A stretch of DNA of 64,000 nt from Alligator mississippiensis (taxonomy: Eukaryota > Chordata > Crocodylia > Alligatoridae): contig NC_081824.1 of the NCBI RefSeq assembly GCF_030867095.1, positions 251,907,956 to 251,971,955 of the forward strand. Reading direction: 5' to 3'. This document shows positions 40,252-50,869 of this stretch, piece after piece. Position numbers and translations under genes: made by a program. The notes beneath the pieces are model-generated. The model did not search any database. It saw nothing but the letters and a program-made list of their open reading frames with translations, and was not told the DNA's origin. Position 1 is the stretch's first letter. Every line of letters begins with the position of its first letter.

Positions 40252-40764
40252 AATCCTGGTATTTCTCCTATTCTGTTTTCTCTTGTTTTATAGGAAAACC
40301 CTCACTTCTAGCAAAAAGATGGCCACAGATTGGGACAGTTCTGAACTCAGTATCTTACAGAATAAACCCAGAGGTTCCCATGCATCTCCTAGGTCCCTAA
40401 GGGAGGCAAAATCTGACATAAAAATGTGTTCAAAACAAAACAAAAAATGCAGAAAAATTGGGCTTTAAAAACAAATCTGGTGTTAAGAAACCAAAATCTT
40501 TTTTAGCAAAGAGACTAATAAGGGGAACTCTGAAAAGTTGCTAAGAAATCTTAGCTACCACTAAGCACTGGTGTCTTACAGGAGAAAATCTTAAAAGTCT
40601 ATTTAGCCAGTGAAAGAAGCTTGCATTAGCCATAAACAGTTGGATGAAGTATTGAACACTATGACTCAAGATGCTGAAGAAGTTACTGCAGAACACAACA
40701 TGCTTGTTCCTAGCCACCCCTCTATAGATCCAAAATGACCTATGTTCTATAGGGTAGAATATTT

Positions 40765-40852
40765 TGTCATATCTTTTATTGGATCATCCATATAATTGAG
40801 AGGGATGTTAGACAAGCTTTTGGGTCCCAAGTGCCCTTCAGGCCTACAAATG
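40765..40852 (-). repeat. PLE terminus with hammerhead-like core
   Basis: On the minus strand: GGCCTGAAGGGCACTTGGGA, CCCAAAAGCTTGTC, later GATCCAATAAAAGAT. It directly follows the CSTF1-derived segment in the same orientation. Confidence 0.65.
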
Positions 40853-40859
40853 AGGTTGA

Positions 40860-41170
40860 TGCTTCATACTTTTCACCTGAAAAATGTTTGGAATAGAAAT
40901 GCAGAATCATGACAGTGAAGTTAGAAATGCCATTCATAATTTGATGGAACCATCCTTGCTGCCTGTCACATACATGTTCGCACTTGCATTATAGTTAAGT
41001 GAGCATATGGCATCAGTATGCTGATCTTGAGGAATATACTTTGAATACTTGGAACAAATTGCAGAACTGACTTTTCTAACCAATGAGGTTATAGGCAGAG
41101 TGTTTACACTGAAGGAACAGGTCTCTGCTGCATTGTAAGTTCTCTGCATGAATAATTTGTGTGCCCTTCA
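40860..41170 (-). pseudogene. CSTF1: CSTF1-derived retrocopy fragment with shuffled segment
   Basis: On the minus strand, 41032 down to about 40936 encodes [20 protein letters not shown] then [12 protein letters not shown], nearly identical to the middle of CSTF1 (cleavage stimulation factor subunit 1, a WD-repeat mRNA 3'-processing protein). The next bases still resemble WDGVSN. Immediately upstream (41068-41033) is [12 protein letters not shown], which resembles CSAIFSKNSKYI. That block belongs about 60 residues after PQDQ in the normal protein, so the order is wrong. Bases 41070-41160 also look like a decayed earlier copy of the same region. No introns; frameshifts and stops present. Confidence 0.72.
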
Positions 41171-41707
41171 TTCTGTGTCTTTGCTATATGTTAGATCCAT
41201 TTTCAGGCCTTGGCTGCAGTTGTGGAAAGATACCCAAAACAACAATGTGGAAATTGGGTGAGTGCAGGGAACATTAGGGATTTTACCTGGAAAAGCGTTG
41301 CCTCATCCAGATGCATTTGTTAAGAGCTTTGGCTGCACTTAAATTAAAAACAGATCCTCTTTTTGCTGAAAAATGTAGAAACTAATCAAAGCCCTTTATG
41401 CATCAGGCAAAAGAGATACCTGAGTACTATTCTTTTTTGATGTACAAAATAAAGGACAACATCAAGGGAAGTCAGAAGCCAGAAACTACTTTTTAGCACC
41501 TGAAATATTTAACTGTTCACTGACTTGAGCCCACAAAGTGAGGTTACAGACTTGAAGTAAGTTTTATTGCAAAAGCCAGAAGTGCTGTTAAAAAACAGCA
41601 CTCAGGTCCCCCTGCTGTTTTTAGCTATGTGGCAAGTGCCGCACAATGAGAAAGTCCTCTTTATAGGAGACATTTGTAGTTGGGACCAGTGGTTATCATA
41701 CTTGTTT

Positions 41708-42047
41708 AGGGTAGCCATTGGTCCTGTTTTATACTAGACAGTCCTGTTTTTAAACGCTTTTGTCCCCTGACCATTTCTAAATGAGGAATGGAGTGCAAAG
41801 TCCTGTTTTTCAGTTCATTGGTGGAAATACATGTCCATCACTTGTCCTCGTAATTCTATTGCCTGTGCCTAGAGCTAGGGTGGTGCAGACAGCCAGGAGG
41901 AGCAGGGTTCCCAGCCCCTGAAGGAGGGAGGATGGTGGCTTTTTTGTGGTGGCCCCACCCTTTGCTGCTGATTGGCTGAGGAGGCAGTGGCCCTACCCCT
42001 CACCAATGGGCTGTCCTGTATTGTGGGGATCTGTCAGTGGCCACCCT
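41708..42047. mobile_element. Putative DNA-transposon remnant with inverted ends
   Basis: Ends AGGGTAGCCATTGGTCC and CAGTGGCCACCCT are related inverted repeats. TCCTGTTTT words recur inside. No convincing target duplication. Confidence 0.45.
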
Positions 42048-42252
42048 ATGTTAGACTCCAGGCTTCCCCTTGTTAGATTCACAACACACCTTGTTAGACA
42101 AGGCTCCCCCTTGGAAAATGCTGGCTCTTCTTAACTTTCACTCATTCTTGATCGCAGAAAAATAATAGAGCAATTCTTCTGATGCAAAGAATTCAGAAAG
42201 ACCACAACAGGCCACAATGCTTGCTGCACGGTGAATTCCTATTTGAAATCTC

Positions 42253-42372
42253 AGGCAGACAAGGTTCTTTGGGTAGATGTGATACCTTTTATTTTGCCAA
42301 CTAAATAGATGGCAAAATTGTTCTTTGCAAGCTTTTGGGCACAAACACCCTTCTTCAAGGTAATGGGGTGTC
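42253..42372 (-). repeat. Solo PLE terminus with 12-bp target duplication
   Basis: Minus-strand core TTGAAGAAGGGTGTTTGTGC and CCAAAAGCTTGCAAAG (42329-42358). The plus strand reads GGCAGACAAGGTTCTTTGGG. ATTTGAAATCTC flanks it exactly at 42241-42252 and 42373-42384. Confidence 0.75.
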
Positions 42373-42562
42373 ATTTGAAATCTCTGGGCTTATCTTGTGA
42401 CTCACGTGCAAGTGTTTGCATACCTAACGGTGCTAATATTGCATGGCACCCTGTGGCATCCTTAAAAGAATCTTGTGGCATCCCAGGGTGCCACAGCACC
42501 CTAGTTGACAATCTAAAGACACTAAGCTGCAGAGCCTGAGGGCATGAGCTTAACAGTCACAG

Positions 42563-42854
42563 CAGTAGTTCTCAACCTTTTTGGACTCCAGGAACCTTGT
42601 ATTGGATTCAAGGCACATCTCTCCACAAATTTTGTCAGTTGAGTGGCACCCAATTTCAAAAACTAATTTCCGTATTACATGCTTATCTCCTTACATGGGG
42701 GCTGTGCAGTAGGGGTGGGGGATCAGCTAGGTAAGGACATGTCTGAGCCTGACTTGTCTCTTCATTCCTCATTTATCTCATCACATCTCTTGGCTCCCTT
42801 CAAAAGATCTGGGGGAACCCCAGGGTGCCCTAACACTCTGATTGAGAATCACTG
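42563..42854. mobile_element. hAT-like MITE
   Basis: Ends CAGTAGTTCTCAACC and GATTGAGAATCACTG are inverted repeats like those of the element at 50919-51193. No clear TSD. Confidence 0.65.
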
Positions 42855-42859
42855 CCTCA

Positions 42860-44235
42860 GACCCTGTCATTCTTCCTTAGGAAGTGGGGTGCTGTAATCC
42901 AATAACTGAGTTTATGAGTCATTTCTATACAATCAGAGCTCTACTTAGGCTATGAGTTCTCTGGGCTTCTAGCTGAACCCTTTCAGGGACGTGTTGGGAA
43001 AGCAGTAAATAGGTATTTCTTAACCATGGTGACTGCTCTTAAAGCCCTCGGGGTTAGAGATCTTTGGCAATAACAAAAGTCCACTTTTCCATAGTCAGAT
43101 CTCCCCGCTTCCTATGAGCCTAAGGTTAATAATTCCAGGCTGGGTACTGCCCTTTCTTCTGCCCTTTCACTTGCAAGTGCTTCTTGTCTTTGGCAATGTT
43201 TGCCCCTGCAAAGAGCAGAGGCCTGCTTTTAACTAGCTTTCCTCTATGCTGGGTTCTCAGACTGCAAGGTTCAAGCCCCTATCTATGCTTTCTCACCTGT
43301 GAGCCCCAGGGCAAAATTAACATATGATATGGTAGGGGACCAAGCAGCTGGAAATCATTCAATGCTGATAGCCCCTCAAGGCTTGGGGTGATAGGACTTC
43401 AAAGAGGTGTCAAACACCTTTCCAGGGTGTGGCAATTGTCTGGACTGCAGTACAATACACTGCCCTTAGGCAAGTGGAGGTGTGTGAACACACAATACAA
43501 AATGGAGCTCAGGATCTGATATAGGTACATTGCATTTAGCCACATCCTGTATCTTCAGTAGCAGCACATACCAGTGCAAAGTGGCATTCTTCATCATCAC
43601 CCTTGCATCCTTGTCCTGCAGTAACTCAGCACAGAATCAAGTACATGTTAAATATACAGATACTGCAAATAAAATGTAGCAGGAGGACCAGAGAGGGAGT
43701 GCTGGGGGAAAAAAGGATGGAATCCCCCCACCCTCACTGCTAACCAGAAGGAACCACAATAACCCAGTGCCCTGATCCATCAAATATAACATGAGCTAAT
43801 GTGATCCTCATCTGCTTTTAAAGATGGAGCATTTTTGAGCATAGGACTAGAAATCAGGGGCTCTAGATTTTATTGCCTGCTCTACTGCTGGGTCACCAAG
43901 TGCTCCCAAAACTCTAAAATTTAAATAGGACAGGACAGACCAAGGAGGGGCATGGGAAAATGGAGATCAGCAAGCGTGAAATGCCTTGTGCAGGATCGTA
44001 CAAGTGGTCAGTGACAGAACCAGGAATACAGCCCAGGTTTCTTATGTCTACTAGATTCTGTAGTCCTCTGTGTCTCCTTCCTCCATCCTGATATCTTAGG
44101 ACAGCAAGAGGGGAAGGGACAGTCCAGTGGGAGGTTCAGCCCCGTAGGCCAGAGCAGTCTGGGTGCCAAAAGGCTAGGAGATAGGTGGCCCCATTTAGAG
44201 AAGGGGCTGGTCTAAGCTGGTGCCACTAAGCAGAC
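42860..44235. other. Intergenic, little recognised
   Basis: A MIR-like piece is possible at 43840-43915 (CATAGGACTAGAAATCAGGG). No gene seen. Confidence 0.4.
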
Positions 44236-46745
44236 AGGACTGAGATAAGGCCACCACACCTAAAGGATGAGCTAGACCTGGAATTCTTAAGGCAGCTTTC
44301 AGAGGCAGTACACTCAAGGGATATGGTTGTCATGGGTGACCTTAACTACCTTGACATCTGCTGGGAAGAGCAGTCAGCTGGATTGGACCATTCATGTTGG
44401 TTCTTAACTTGCATACAGGACCTTCATCTTATGCAGGAACTATATAGCCCCACTAGCAGAAATTCCTTACTGAACTTGGTGTTTGCTACAGGGGAGGACC
44501 TGGTAGACGATCTGCAGATACAGGGTAATCTAGGAGATAGTGGCCAGTGACCACCAACTGTTGGAATTCACTATCCATTGAAAAGTGGAAAAGATAACCA
44601 GCAGGATAGAAGAGCTAGACTTCGAAAAGCCTAACTTCAGTTTGCTCAGGAGATTAGTAAGGGAGGCACTGAAGAACAAGAGCCCTGGTGAGATGGGAAT
44701 CCAGTAAGAATGGTTGTTGCTCAAGGGAATGATCCTTTGGGCACAGAAGGAGACAATCTCACTCCACATAAAGGGGGGCAAAGGGGCCAAGAAACCCTCC
44801 TGGCTGAACAGGGAAATCTAGGAAAGCCTATGAATGAAAAAAGAGGCATACAGACTATGGAAGCAGGGGGTGGCCACCAAGGAGGAATATCCCTGCTTGG
44901 CTCATGCTTGCAGGGAGTCAATTAGAAAGGGCAAGGCAGCAATGGAACTCGGACTGGCAACAAATATTAAAGACAACAAAAAGTCGTTTTTCAGGTATAT
45001 AGAGCACAAAAAGAAGGTGTGTGGTAACATAGGACCCTACAGGACAGGCTAGAGCAATTAGTGACGGATAGGAGGAACAAAGCTGAGCTCTTCAATTAGT
45101 TCTTTGCATCAGTATTCCTGAACACGGATATAGGCATATCTCCAAATTGGACTGTAGACAGGCATAAGATGGTCACCAGTCCACCAATGGTTAGCACCAA
45201 CCTAGTTAAGGGACACTTAGAGGTGCTTGATGTGTTCAGGTCAGCAGGCCCAGATGATCTTCATCCAAAAGTGCTGAGGGAATTAGCCAGTGTCATAGCA
45301 GAACCACTGTCAAGACTGAGCACCCGTGACACTCAGGACAGGTCCCAGAGGACTGGAAAAGGGCCAATGTGGTCCCTATTTCTCAGATGGGGAAGAGGGA
45401 GGACCTGGGCAGCTATAAATCAGTTAGTCTCGCCTCTATCCTTGGGAAAACAGTTGAAAAAAATTTTAAGGATCACATCTGCCAGGAGTCCAGCAGGAAA
45501 AATAATGCAGAAGAGCAACCAACATGGATCCTTCCTGACTAACCTTGTTTCTTTTTATGACCAGTCACAAACTGCTTAGATGTAGGAGTTGAGGTGGATG
45601 TCACATACTTGGATTTTAAAAAAGCCTTTGATACGGTGTCACATCCCATTCTTATAAAAAAACTAAGTGGCTGTAACTTAGATGATTACACAGTCAGATG
45701 GGTGGCAAACTGGCTAATGGGATGCACCTAGGGAGTGGTGGTGGATGGGTCAGTATCGACCTGGAAAGATGTGAGCAATGGTGTTCCCCAGGGCTCGGTC
45801 CTCAGGCCAGTGCTGTTCAATATCTTCATCAGTGATTTGGACAAAGGCGTGGAGAGCACACTGTCCAAATTTGCATATGACACCAAACTTCGGGGCAAGG
45901 TAGACACATTGGAGGGTAGGGAATGGATTCAGGCAGATGTGGACAGGCTGGAAAGGTGGGCAGAACAAAATAGGATGCAGTTCAACAAAGATAAGTGCAG
46001 AGTGCTGCACCTAAGAAGAGGAATCATCAACACACATACAGATTGGGGGATGACCTTCTAAGCAGCACAGCAACAGAAAGGGATCTCAGAGTCATAGTTG
46101 ATTCAAAGATAAACGTGAGTCAACAATGTGATGAAGTGATCAATAGAGCTAACCACACTTTATCATGCATTAACAGGTGCATCACTAACAGGTCTAAGGA
46201 GGTGATACTTCCCCTCTATGTGGCATTTGTAAGGCTGCAGCTGGAGTACTGCGTCCAATTTTCGGCACCGCACTTCAAGAGGGATGTGAATAACCTTGAG
46301 AAGGTCCAGAGGAGGGCCACTTGTATGGTTAGGGGCCTGTAGGAAAGATCCTATGAGGAGAGATTGAGGGATCTTGATCTCTTCAGCCTCCATAAGAGAA
46401 GGCTGAGAGGGGATCTGGTGGCTGTCTATAAATTCATGGCAGAGCAGCAAGGAATAGGAGATACTCTGTTTACCAAGGTGCCCCTTGGAGTACCTAGAAA
46501 CAGCACCCACATAGTGAAGGAGAGCAGATTCAGTTTAGACATTAAGAAGAACTTCTTTACAGTAAGGGTTACCAGAATCTGGAATGGGTTTCCAAGGGAG
46601 GTGGTGCTCTCCCCTACCCTGGAGGTGTTTAAGAGGAGACTGGACAAGCACCTGGCTGGGGTCATCTGACCCCAGCACTCTTTCCTGCTCAAGGGCAGGG
46701 GGTTGGACTCGATGATCTTCTGAGGTCCCTTCTAACCCTAAAAAT
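44235..46745 (+). mobile_element. CR1 LINE, 2.5 kb, degraded
   Basis: In order on the + strand: end of the endonuclease (MVVMGDLNYLDICWEEQ at 44323), RSAGPDDLHPKVLRELASVI at 45238, TNLVSFYDQ at 45540, YLDFKKAFDTVSHP at 45607, [20 protein letters not shown] at 45780, FAYDTKL (altered FADD block), CRVLHLRR, then FSLDIKKNFFTVRVTRIWNG at 46530 and the 3' tail to about 46745. Several frameshifts; dead. Same subfamily as the copies at 34 and 61 kb. Confidence 0.93.
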
Positions 46746-47817
46746 CTATGAAAAGTATGAAATCTATGAAGTCTGGGGATGTGGGAAAAGGTAGCTGTTG
46801 CAGGGTGCTAGGAGTGGTGGACCTGATTTGGGATGGGGAGTACAAGGGGCTGGAGAGATCTGGTCTTTAGTGAGATGTAGAAGACTGAGAGAGTTGCAGT
46901 GAGAGCCTAGGAGTGTTGCAGGTAGATGGTCCTTGGGGATGCAGAGATCACAACAAGGTGGTTTCTGGAAAGGAGAGGAAGCAGCAAGGGCAGTTAACCA
47001 GGATTTGGGACACTTCCTGGGTAAGCTTGGGTCAGTCACTTAGGGCCAGATACTTGAAGGTCTTCAGGAGCCTACCTACTCCTGTGGACTAGGACTTCAG
47101 TCTCCTGTGGTTCAGTCCCCATCTCCCAGAGTGCTGTGAAGATAAGTATGCTCCAGACTGTGTATGAGGTGCCCAGGTACTAGGATGGAGAGGTAGGCTT
47201 GCTCTGGGAAGGAAGCTGGCAAGCTTTGAGGAAGTCCATCACAGGCCCACTCCCCACTTGGGGTTTCCCATGCAAAAGTCCTCTGTAGGGGTGGGCAGGC
47301 AGCCTGCTACCAGCAGCCTGGGCTGTCCTGCTCCAGAGCTGCTCCCTTCAGCACAACTGTGTCCTCTGCCGGGGAGCTGGGAGCTGCTGCCTCCCCCTTC
47401 CCTTCCCAAGCTGCCCAAGGACTGAGGAGGAGGAAAGCCTCAGCCTGCCTATCCCTGGGTCTCCTTCTTCCCGCTGCCTGCCTCATGCCCCAGTGGGGCA
47501 AGGTGGCAGTGCTGGCACAGTGGGAGGAAGTGTCTCTGCAGCTTCCAAGTCTTGAAACAACCTGCCCTGTGCCCTACATACTAGGAGGTCACAGCATGGC
47601 CTCAAAGGCTAGGTCCAACTCTGTCTAGAGCAGCAACTCCCAACCTGGATGCTGTGGCACCTGGGGAGGATGCCTTGAGGTCCTTTCCAGGGTGCCACAG
47701 GCTGCCATGCAACAGTGAGCATGCTTCGGTATGCCAATGTGATTTACAGGTGAAAAGACAGGGCTGCTTTGTGCCTTTCTAGGTGAACTTAATAAGATAC
47801 AGAGAAGGCACCAGCTT
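46746..47817. other. Intergenic, no gene recognised
   Basis: 47300-47520 is G+C-richer without a supported exon. 47625-47720 resembles the repeat at 42420-42520 (both have CCAGGGTGCCACAG). Confidence 0.4.
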
Positions 47818-48015
47818 TTGTGTAATCAAGTTCACATCTTGGTGATGATGAAACCAAGTTGGGTTCATGAAAGCTTGTTTGCTTCATTTTGAGGATAAAG
47901 TGAGCTTGTGTTTAGGGAAAACTTGTGCGCTGTCTCTGTATAATCTTATTTAGTTGGTCTATGATGGTGCCTATGAAACCCTGCCTTTCGCTTGACTTCA
48001 GACTAGTAGGGCTAG
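47818..48015 (+). repeat. PLE terminus with hammerhead-like core
   Basis: GGTGATGATGAAACC, a loop, then GGGTTCATGAAAGCTTG at 47841-47877, followed by TTATTTAGTTGGTCTATGAT and, at the end, TTCAGACTAGTAGGGCTAG. It abuts the EEF2 retropseudogene. Confidence 0.65.
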
Positions 48016-48024
48016 CTTCTGCTT

Positions 48025-48655
48025 GTAGAGGATATGACGAAGAAGCTGTTGGTAGACAGATATTTTAATCCTGCTGCTGGCAAGTTTAGCAAATCTGCCA
48101 CCAGCCCTAGTAAAAAGAAACTGCCCAGAACTTTCTGTCACTGGCTTTTGGACCCCATATTCAAGGGTTTTTTGGTGCAGTCATGAACTTCAGGAAAGAT
48201 GACACAGCTACAATGACTGAGAAACTAGACATCAAGATGGATAGTAAGGACAAGGAGGGCAGAACCCTGCTGACAGCTGCAGTGAGGCGCTGGCTACCTG
48301 CTAGAGAGCCTCTGCTGCAGATGATCCCTGTCCACCTCCTATACCTTGGGACAGGTCAGAAATACTGGTATACAAGGGACCCCCTAAGGATGAGGCTGCC
48401 GCAGGTATTGAGAACTGCAATCCCAAAGTCACCCTGCTAACAGACCTTTTTTAAATGGTGCCAACTCTCTGATGAGGGCCACTTCTATGCTTTTTGCCAT
48501 GTCTTCTCTGGTCCTGCCTCTATTGGCTGGGAAGTCAGAATCAGGGGACCCAACTACACATTTGGGAAGCAGGAAGATGTGTCCTTGAAGTCAACCCAAA
48601 GGACCGTTCTGATGGGTCTGGTGTTGACCAGCTCCTGGTGCAGATGGAAGGAGCA
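48025..48655 (+). pseudogene. EEF2: EEF2 retropseudogene (truncated)
   Basis: Intronless match to elongation factor 2, which moves the ribosome along mRNA. From 48025: [38 protein letters not shown] and LLDPIFK. From 48183: [40 protein letters not shown] and LLQMI. Then in a shifted frame YKGPPKDEAAAGIENCNPK, GHFYAF- and VFSG-like codons, [11 protein letters not shown], and SGVDQLLVQ near 48620-48645. It begins at about residue 220 of the protein and ends mid-protein. There are several frameshifts, stops and an internal deletion (the stretch between the MMG and VGVDQ equivalents). No poly-A tail is visible at its end. It is a dead copy; the real EEF2 lies elsewhere. Confidence 0.9.
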
Positions 48656-48760
48656 GACTAGCAGAGCTAAGCACCTCTCTCACTTCAATAGAGGAACGCA
48701 GAGGTGGCCCCCAGGAACCCACGGTGGGGGGACGCTCCTTGCAAATACGATTTTTAGTGT

Positions 48761-49021
48761 CAGTGCCATGGCAAGGAAGTTTGGCACCCAGGGCAAAGCC
48801 CCAGGTGCCAGCCCACCCTCATCCCATGCACAGATAGGGCCATGCTTGCCCGGGAGTACGTGCAGCAGTGGGAGCTGCCCTCCCCCTGTCCCTGGGCCCC
48901 CCAGATGAGCCATTCGCAGCTCTGTCCTGTGCCCTGCCCTGGCTGGGCAGTGCTTGTTGGTGCCTCTTTGCTTCAGTGCCTGGTGCTGTTGCCCCACTTG
49001 CCACCCCTTGTTATGGCACTG
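48761..49021. mobile_element. hAT-type MITE with perfect 8-bp TSD
   Basis: 261 bp. TTTAGTGT at 48753-48760 and 49022-49029. Ends CAGTGCCATGGCAAGG and CCTTGTTATGGCACTG are inverted repeats. Confidence 0.88.
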
Positions 49022-49044
49022 TTTAGTGTGCACCACTGTCTTTA

Positions 49045-49405
49045 TGGTATCCAGGTTGTAGCTGTACTGATCTAGAGCTGGGGCAGGCAGTTATTTTGGG
49101 CAGAGGGCCGCTTACTGAGTTTCGGTAAGCCATTAAGGGCTGCATGACAAGCAACCAGGGGTAGATAAATGTTAATTTTCTACATTTTTTAGGGGCCCTG
49201 CGAGCCAGATAGAATGGCCTGGTGGGTATCATCTGGCCTGCGGGTCGCATTTTGCCCACCCCTGAGGTAGAGGTAAAAGGAATCAGAACCAGTGGTAGAG
49301 ATGCTATCTTTTGTTAGACCAACTAGATTTTTGCACAACATTTTTTTTTTTAATTTTTATTTGCAAGCTGTTAGGCACAAGCACCTTTCCTCAGGCATAG
49401 GAGAA
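49045..49405 (-). repeat. PLE terminus, interrupted by a MITE
   Basis: Plus strand: GTATCCAGGTTGTAGCTGTA at the left, ATGCTATCTTTTGTTAGACC and GCAAGCTGTTAGGCACAAGC at the right. On the minus strand the core reads GCCTGAGGAAAGGTGCTTGT and CCTAACAGCTTGC (49361-49398). The MITE at 49078-49264 splits it. Confidence 0.7.
49078..49264. mobile_element. hAT-type MITE inside the PLE terminus
   Basis: 187 bp, same family as 35800-35968: GGGCAGAGGGCCGCTTACTG, AGAATGGCCTGGTGG, ends TTTGCCCACCCCTG. Imperfect TSD ATCTAGAG / AGGTAGAG. Confidence 0.75.
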
Positions 49406-49864
49406 AAGCTTGTAATCCTCTGAAATACAAACTTTAATTTCTACCTGGGAGAAGGAAAAAGGATTGTAGAATTCTTGGAGGTGGAAATGTCAGGTATCAA
49501 GGTAATTTGCAGACCCTTGCAGGAGGTGAGAGGCTTTATACGAGCTATGAACTGCCTGCTCCGAGGAGTTTTCCATCTCTTGACTCTCCTGTGAAGTCCG
49601 ATTTTGGATTTTAAACTACATTGCAGAACAACAAGGATGTTTTTTTACCCCCCTGCCTGCCACCTGACACCTCCAGGGAAGGAATTCTACCTGATCAACA
49701 CATCAAAGAGCTACTCAGCACAGTTCACAAAGACACTCTCCCCCGCCCAGAGGGACAGCCTTCCATCTTCAGCTCCCTGTGTGCAAAAATGGTTTATTTC
49801 CCACCTATGGGGGTGTAGGTTGCCTATTTCCTACCTATGGGGACTTTTTACCATCTTGTACCAT
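49406..49864. other. Interior of the PLE cluster, unassigned
   Basis: Lies between an inverted pair of PLE termini (49045-49405 on minus, 49865-49995 on plus). An open frame at 49621-49818 has no recognised similarity. Confidence 0.35.
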
Positions 49865-49995
49865 CTACACTTTTTCCCAGAGCCTGACCAAGGGACTTTG
49901 ATCCTGAAAGCTTGCAGAAAAGGACAATTTTCTTGCCATTTCCCAGTTGGTCTAATAAAAGGTATCATTTTGGAACCAAGAGTTCTAGGAGTTTT
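49865..49995 (+). repeat. PLE terminus with hammerhead-like core
   Basis: GCCTGACCAAGGGACTTTGA, TCCTGAAAGCTTGCAG, then CCCAGTTGGTCTAATAAAAG. Inverted relative to the copy at 49045-49405. Confidence 0.7.
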
Positions 49996-50009
49996 TTTTG
50001 TATGCCTGT

Positions 50010-50165
50010 GAAATACATGAACGTTCATTTCTACCCAGGAAAACTTCTATTTTCTCCGATGCCTCATGAAGGGTGTTTGTGCCTGAAAGCTTGTAGCGAA
50101 AGATTGATTGATTTTTTTGCAAAAGTCTCGTTGGTCGAATAAAAGCTATCCTCCCTCCCACCAGT
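50010..50165 (+). repeat. PLE terminus with hammerhead-like core
   Basis: GCCTCATGAAGGGTGTTTGT, GCCTGAAAGCTTGTAG, then TCTCGTTGGTCGAATAAAAG. Confidence 0.7.
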
Positions 50166-50330
50166 CCTGATTGCCCCGGTGGAAATGAAAGTTCGCGTTT
50201 CATGGGCTTGCAAGCCTTTCTCCTATGCCTGGGTGCTTGGGCCCGAACGCTTGCCAAGAAATACATTTACAAAAAATTAACTGCAGCGATTTAGTGGGTC
50301 TAACACAAGCGAGCGCCTCTCCCCCCACTC
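50166..50330 (+). repeat. PLE terminus, decayed, next to the CpG island
   Basis: GGTGGAAATGAAAGTTCGCG, TCTCCTATGCCTGGGTGCTT and CCCGAACGCTTGCC follow the same order as the neighbouring copies; later GATTTAGTGGGTCTAACAC. Confidence 0.6.
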
Positions 50331-50860
50331 CTGACCGCGCTGTGCCTGTGCAGCCAACGAGGCCCGCCGCCCCCACGCGCCGGGCGCTGCAGCCGGGGGC
50401 GGGGCGGGGCGGCCGGGCACAGGAAGCGGAAAGCGGCGGCGCCAGGAGCGCTGCAGCCCCGGCCGGGAGCAGGCAGCGGCAGCAGCGGCAGCATGGAGCG
50501 GCCGCCGCTAGAGGTGGGTCGGGCTGGGGCTGGGCTGGGCTGCCGGGGCCACGCGCGCGGGCGCTCCTGCTGCCCGGGGGCTGCTCCCTCCCGCAGCCTG
50601 CGCCTAGGAGGCGGCTGCGAGCTCAGCGCCCCCCCGCCTTGCCCTGTGGAAGGGGAGGCAGCTCCCCCCCCGCAGCCGCAGGGGGATCGCCGCCCTTGTC
50701 CCGCAGCCTGGCGCTGCTGTGGTGTAGCCCTGGCGTGGGTGCTCTCCCGTGGGCCCCTGGACCTGGGAGCTCTGCCCCTCCCTGGGCTGCGCAAGGTGGA
50801 GCAGGCGGCACAGGCTGTGCCTGCGCCCTTAGGGTAGACCAAACCCGGCGAGACAAAGCC
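50300..50860. promoter_or_regulatory. CpG island, promoter of a second + strand gene
   Basis: Sharp change to high G+C with many CG pairs and GGGGCGGGGC GC-box motifs near 50398-50412. It contains a plausible coding start and splice donor. Confidence 0.75.
50493..50513 (+). CDS. Putative first coding exon (MERPPLE) of a gene extending right
   Basis: ATG in strong Kozak context (GGCAGCATGG) followed by six codons and a good donor, gtgggtc at 50514. It sits about 90 bp after GC boxes inside a CpG island. No further exon was recognised in the remaining 13.5 kb, so a long first intron would be needed. In mammals the next gene beyond CHD1L on this strand is BCL9, but its known N-terminus does not match, so no symbol is given. 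It could also be a non-coding first exon. Confidence 0.45.
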
Positions 50861-50869
50861 CTGCCTGGG

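Noticed and set aside
48579-48908. 109-codon frame as a new gene
   Set aside because: It is the tail of the EEF2 retropseudogene running into a hAT-type MITE.
50493-50513. Calling the second gene BCL9
   Set aside because: Only gene order in mammals suggests it; the seven codons do not match the known BCL9 start.
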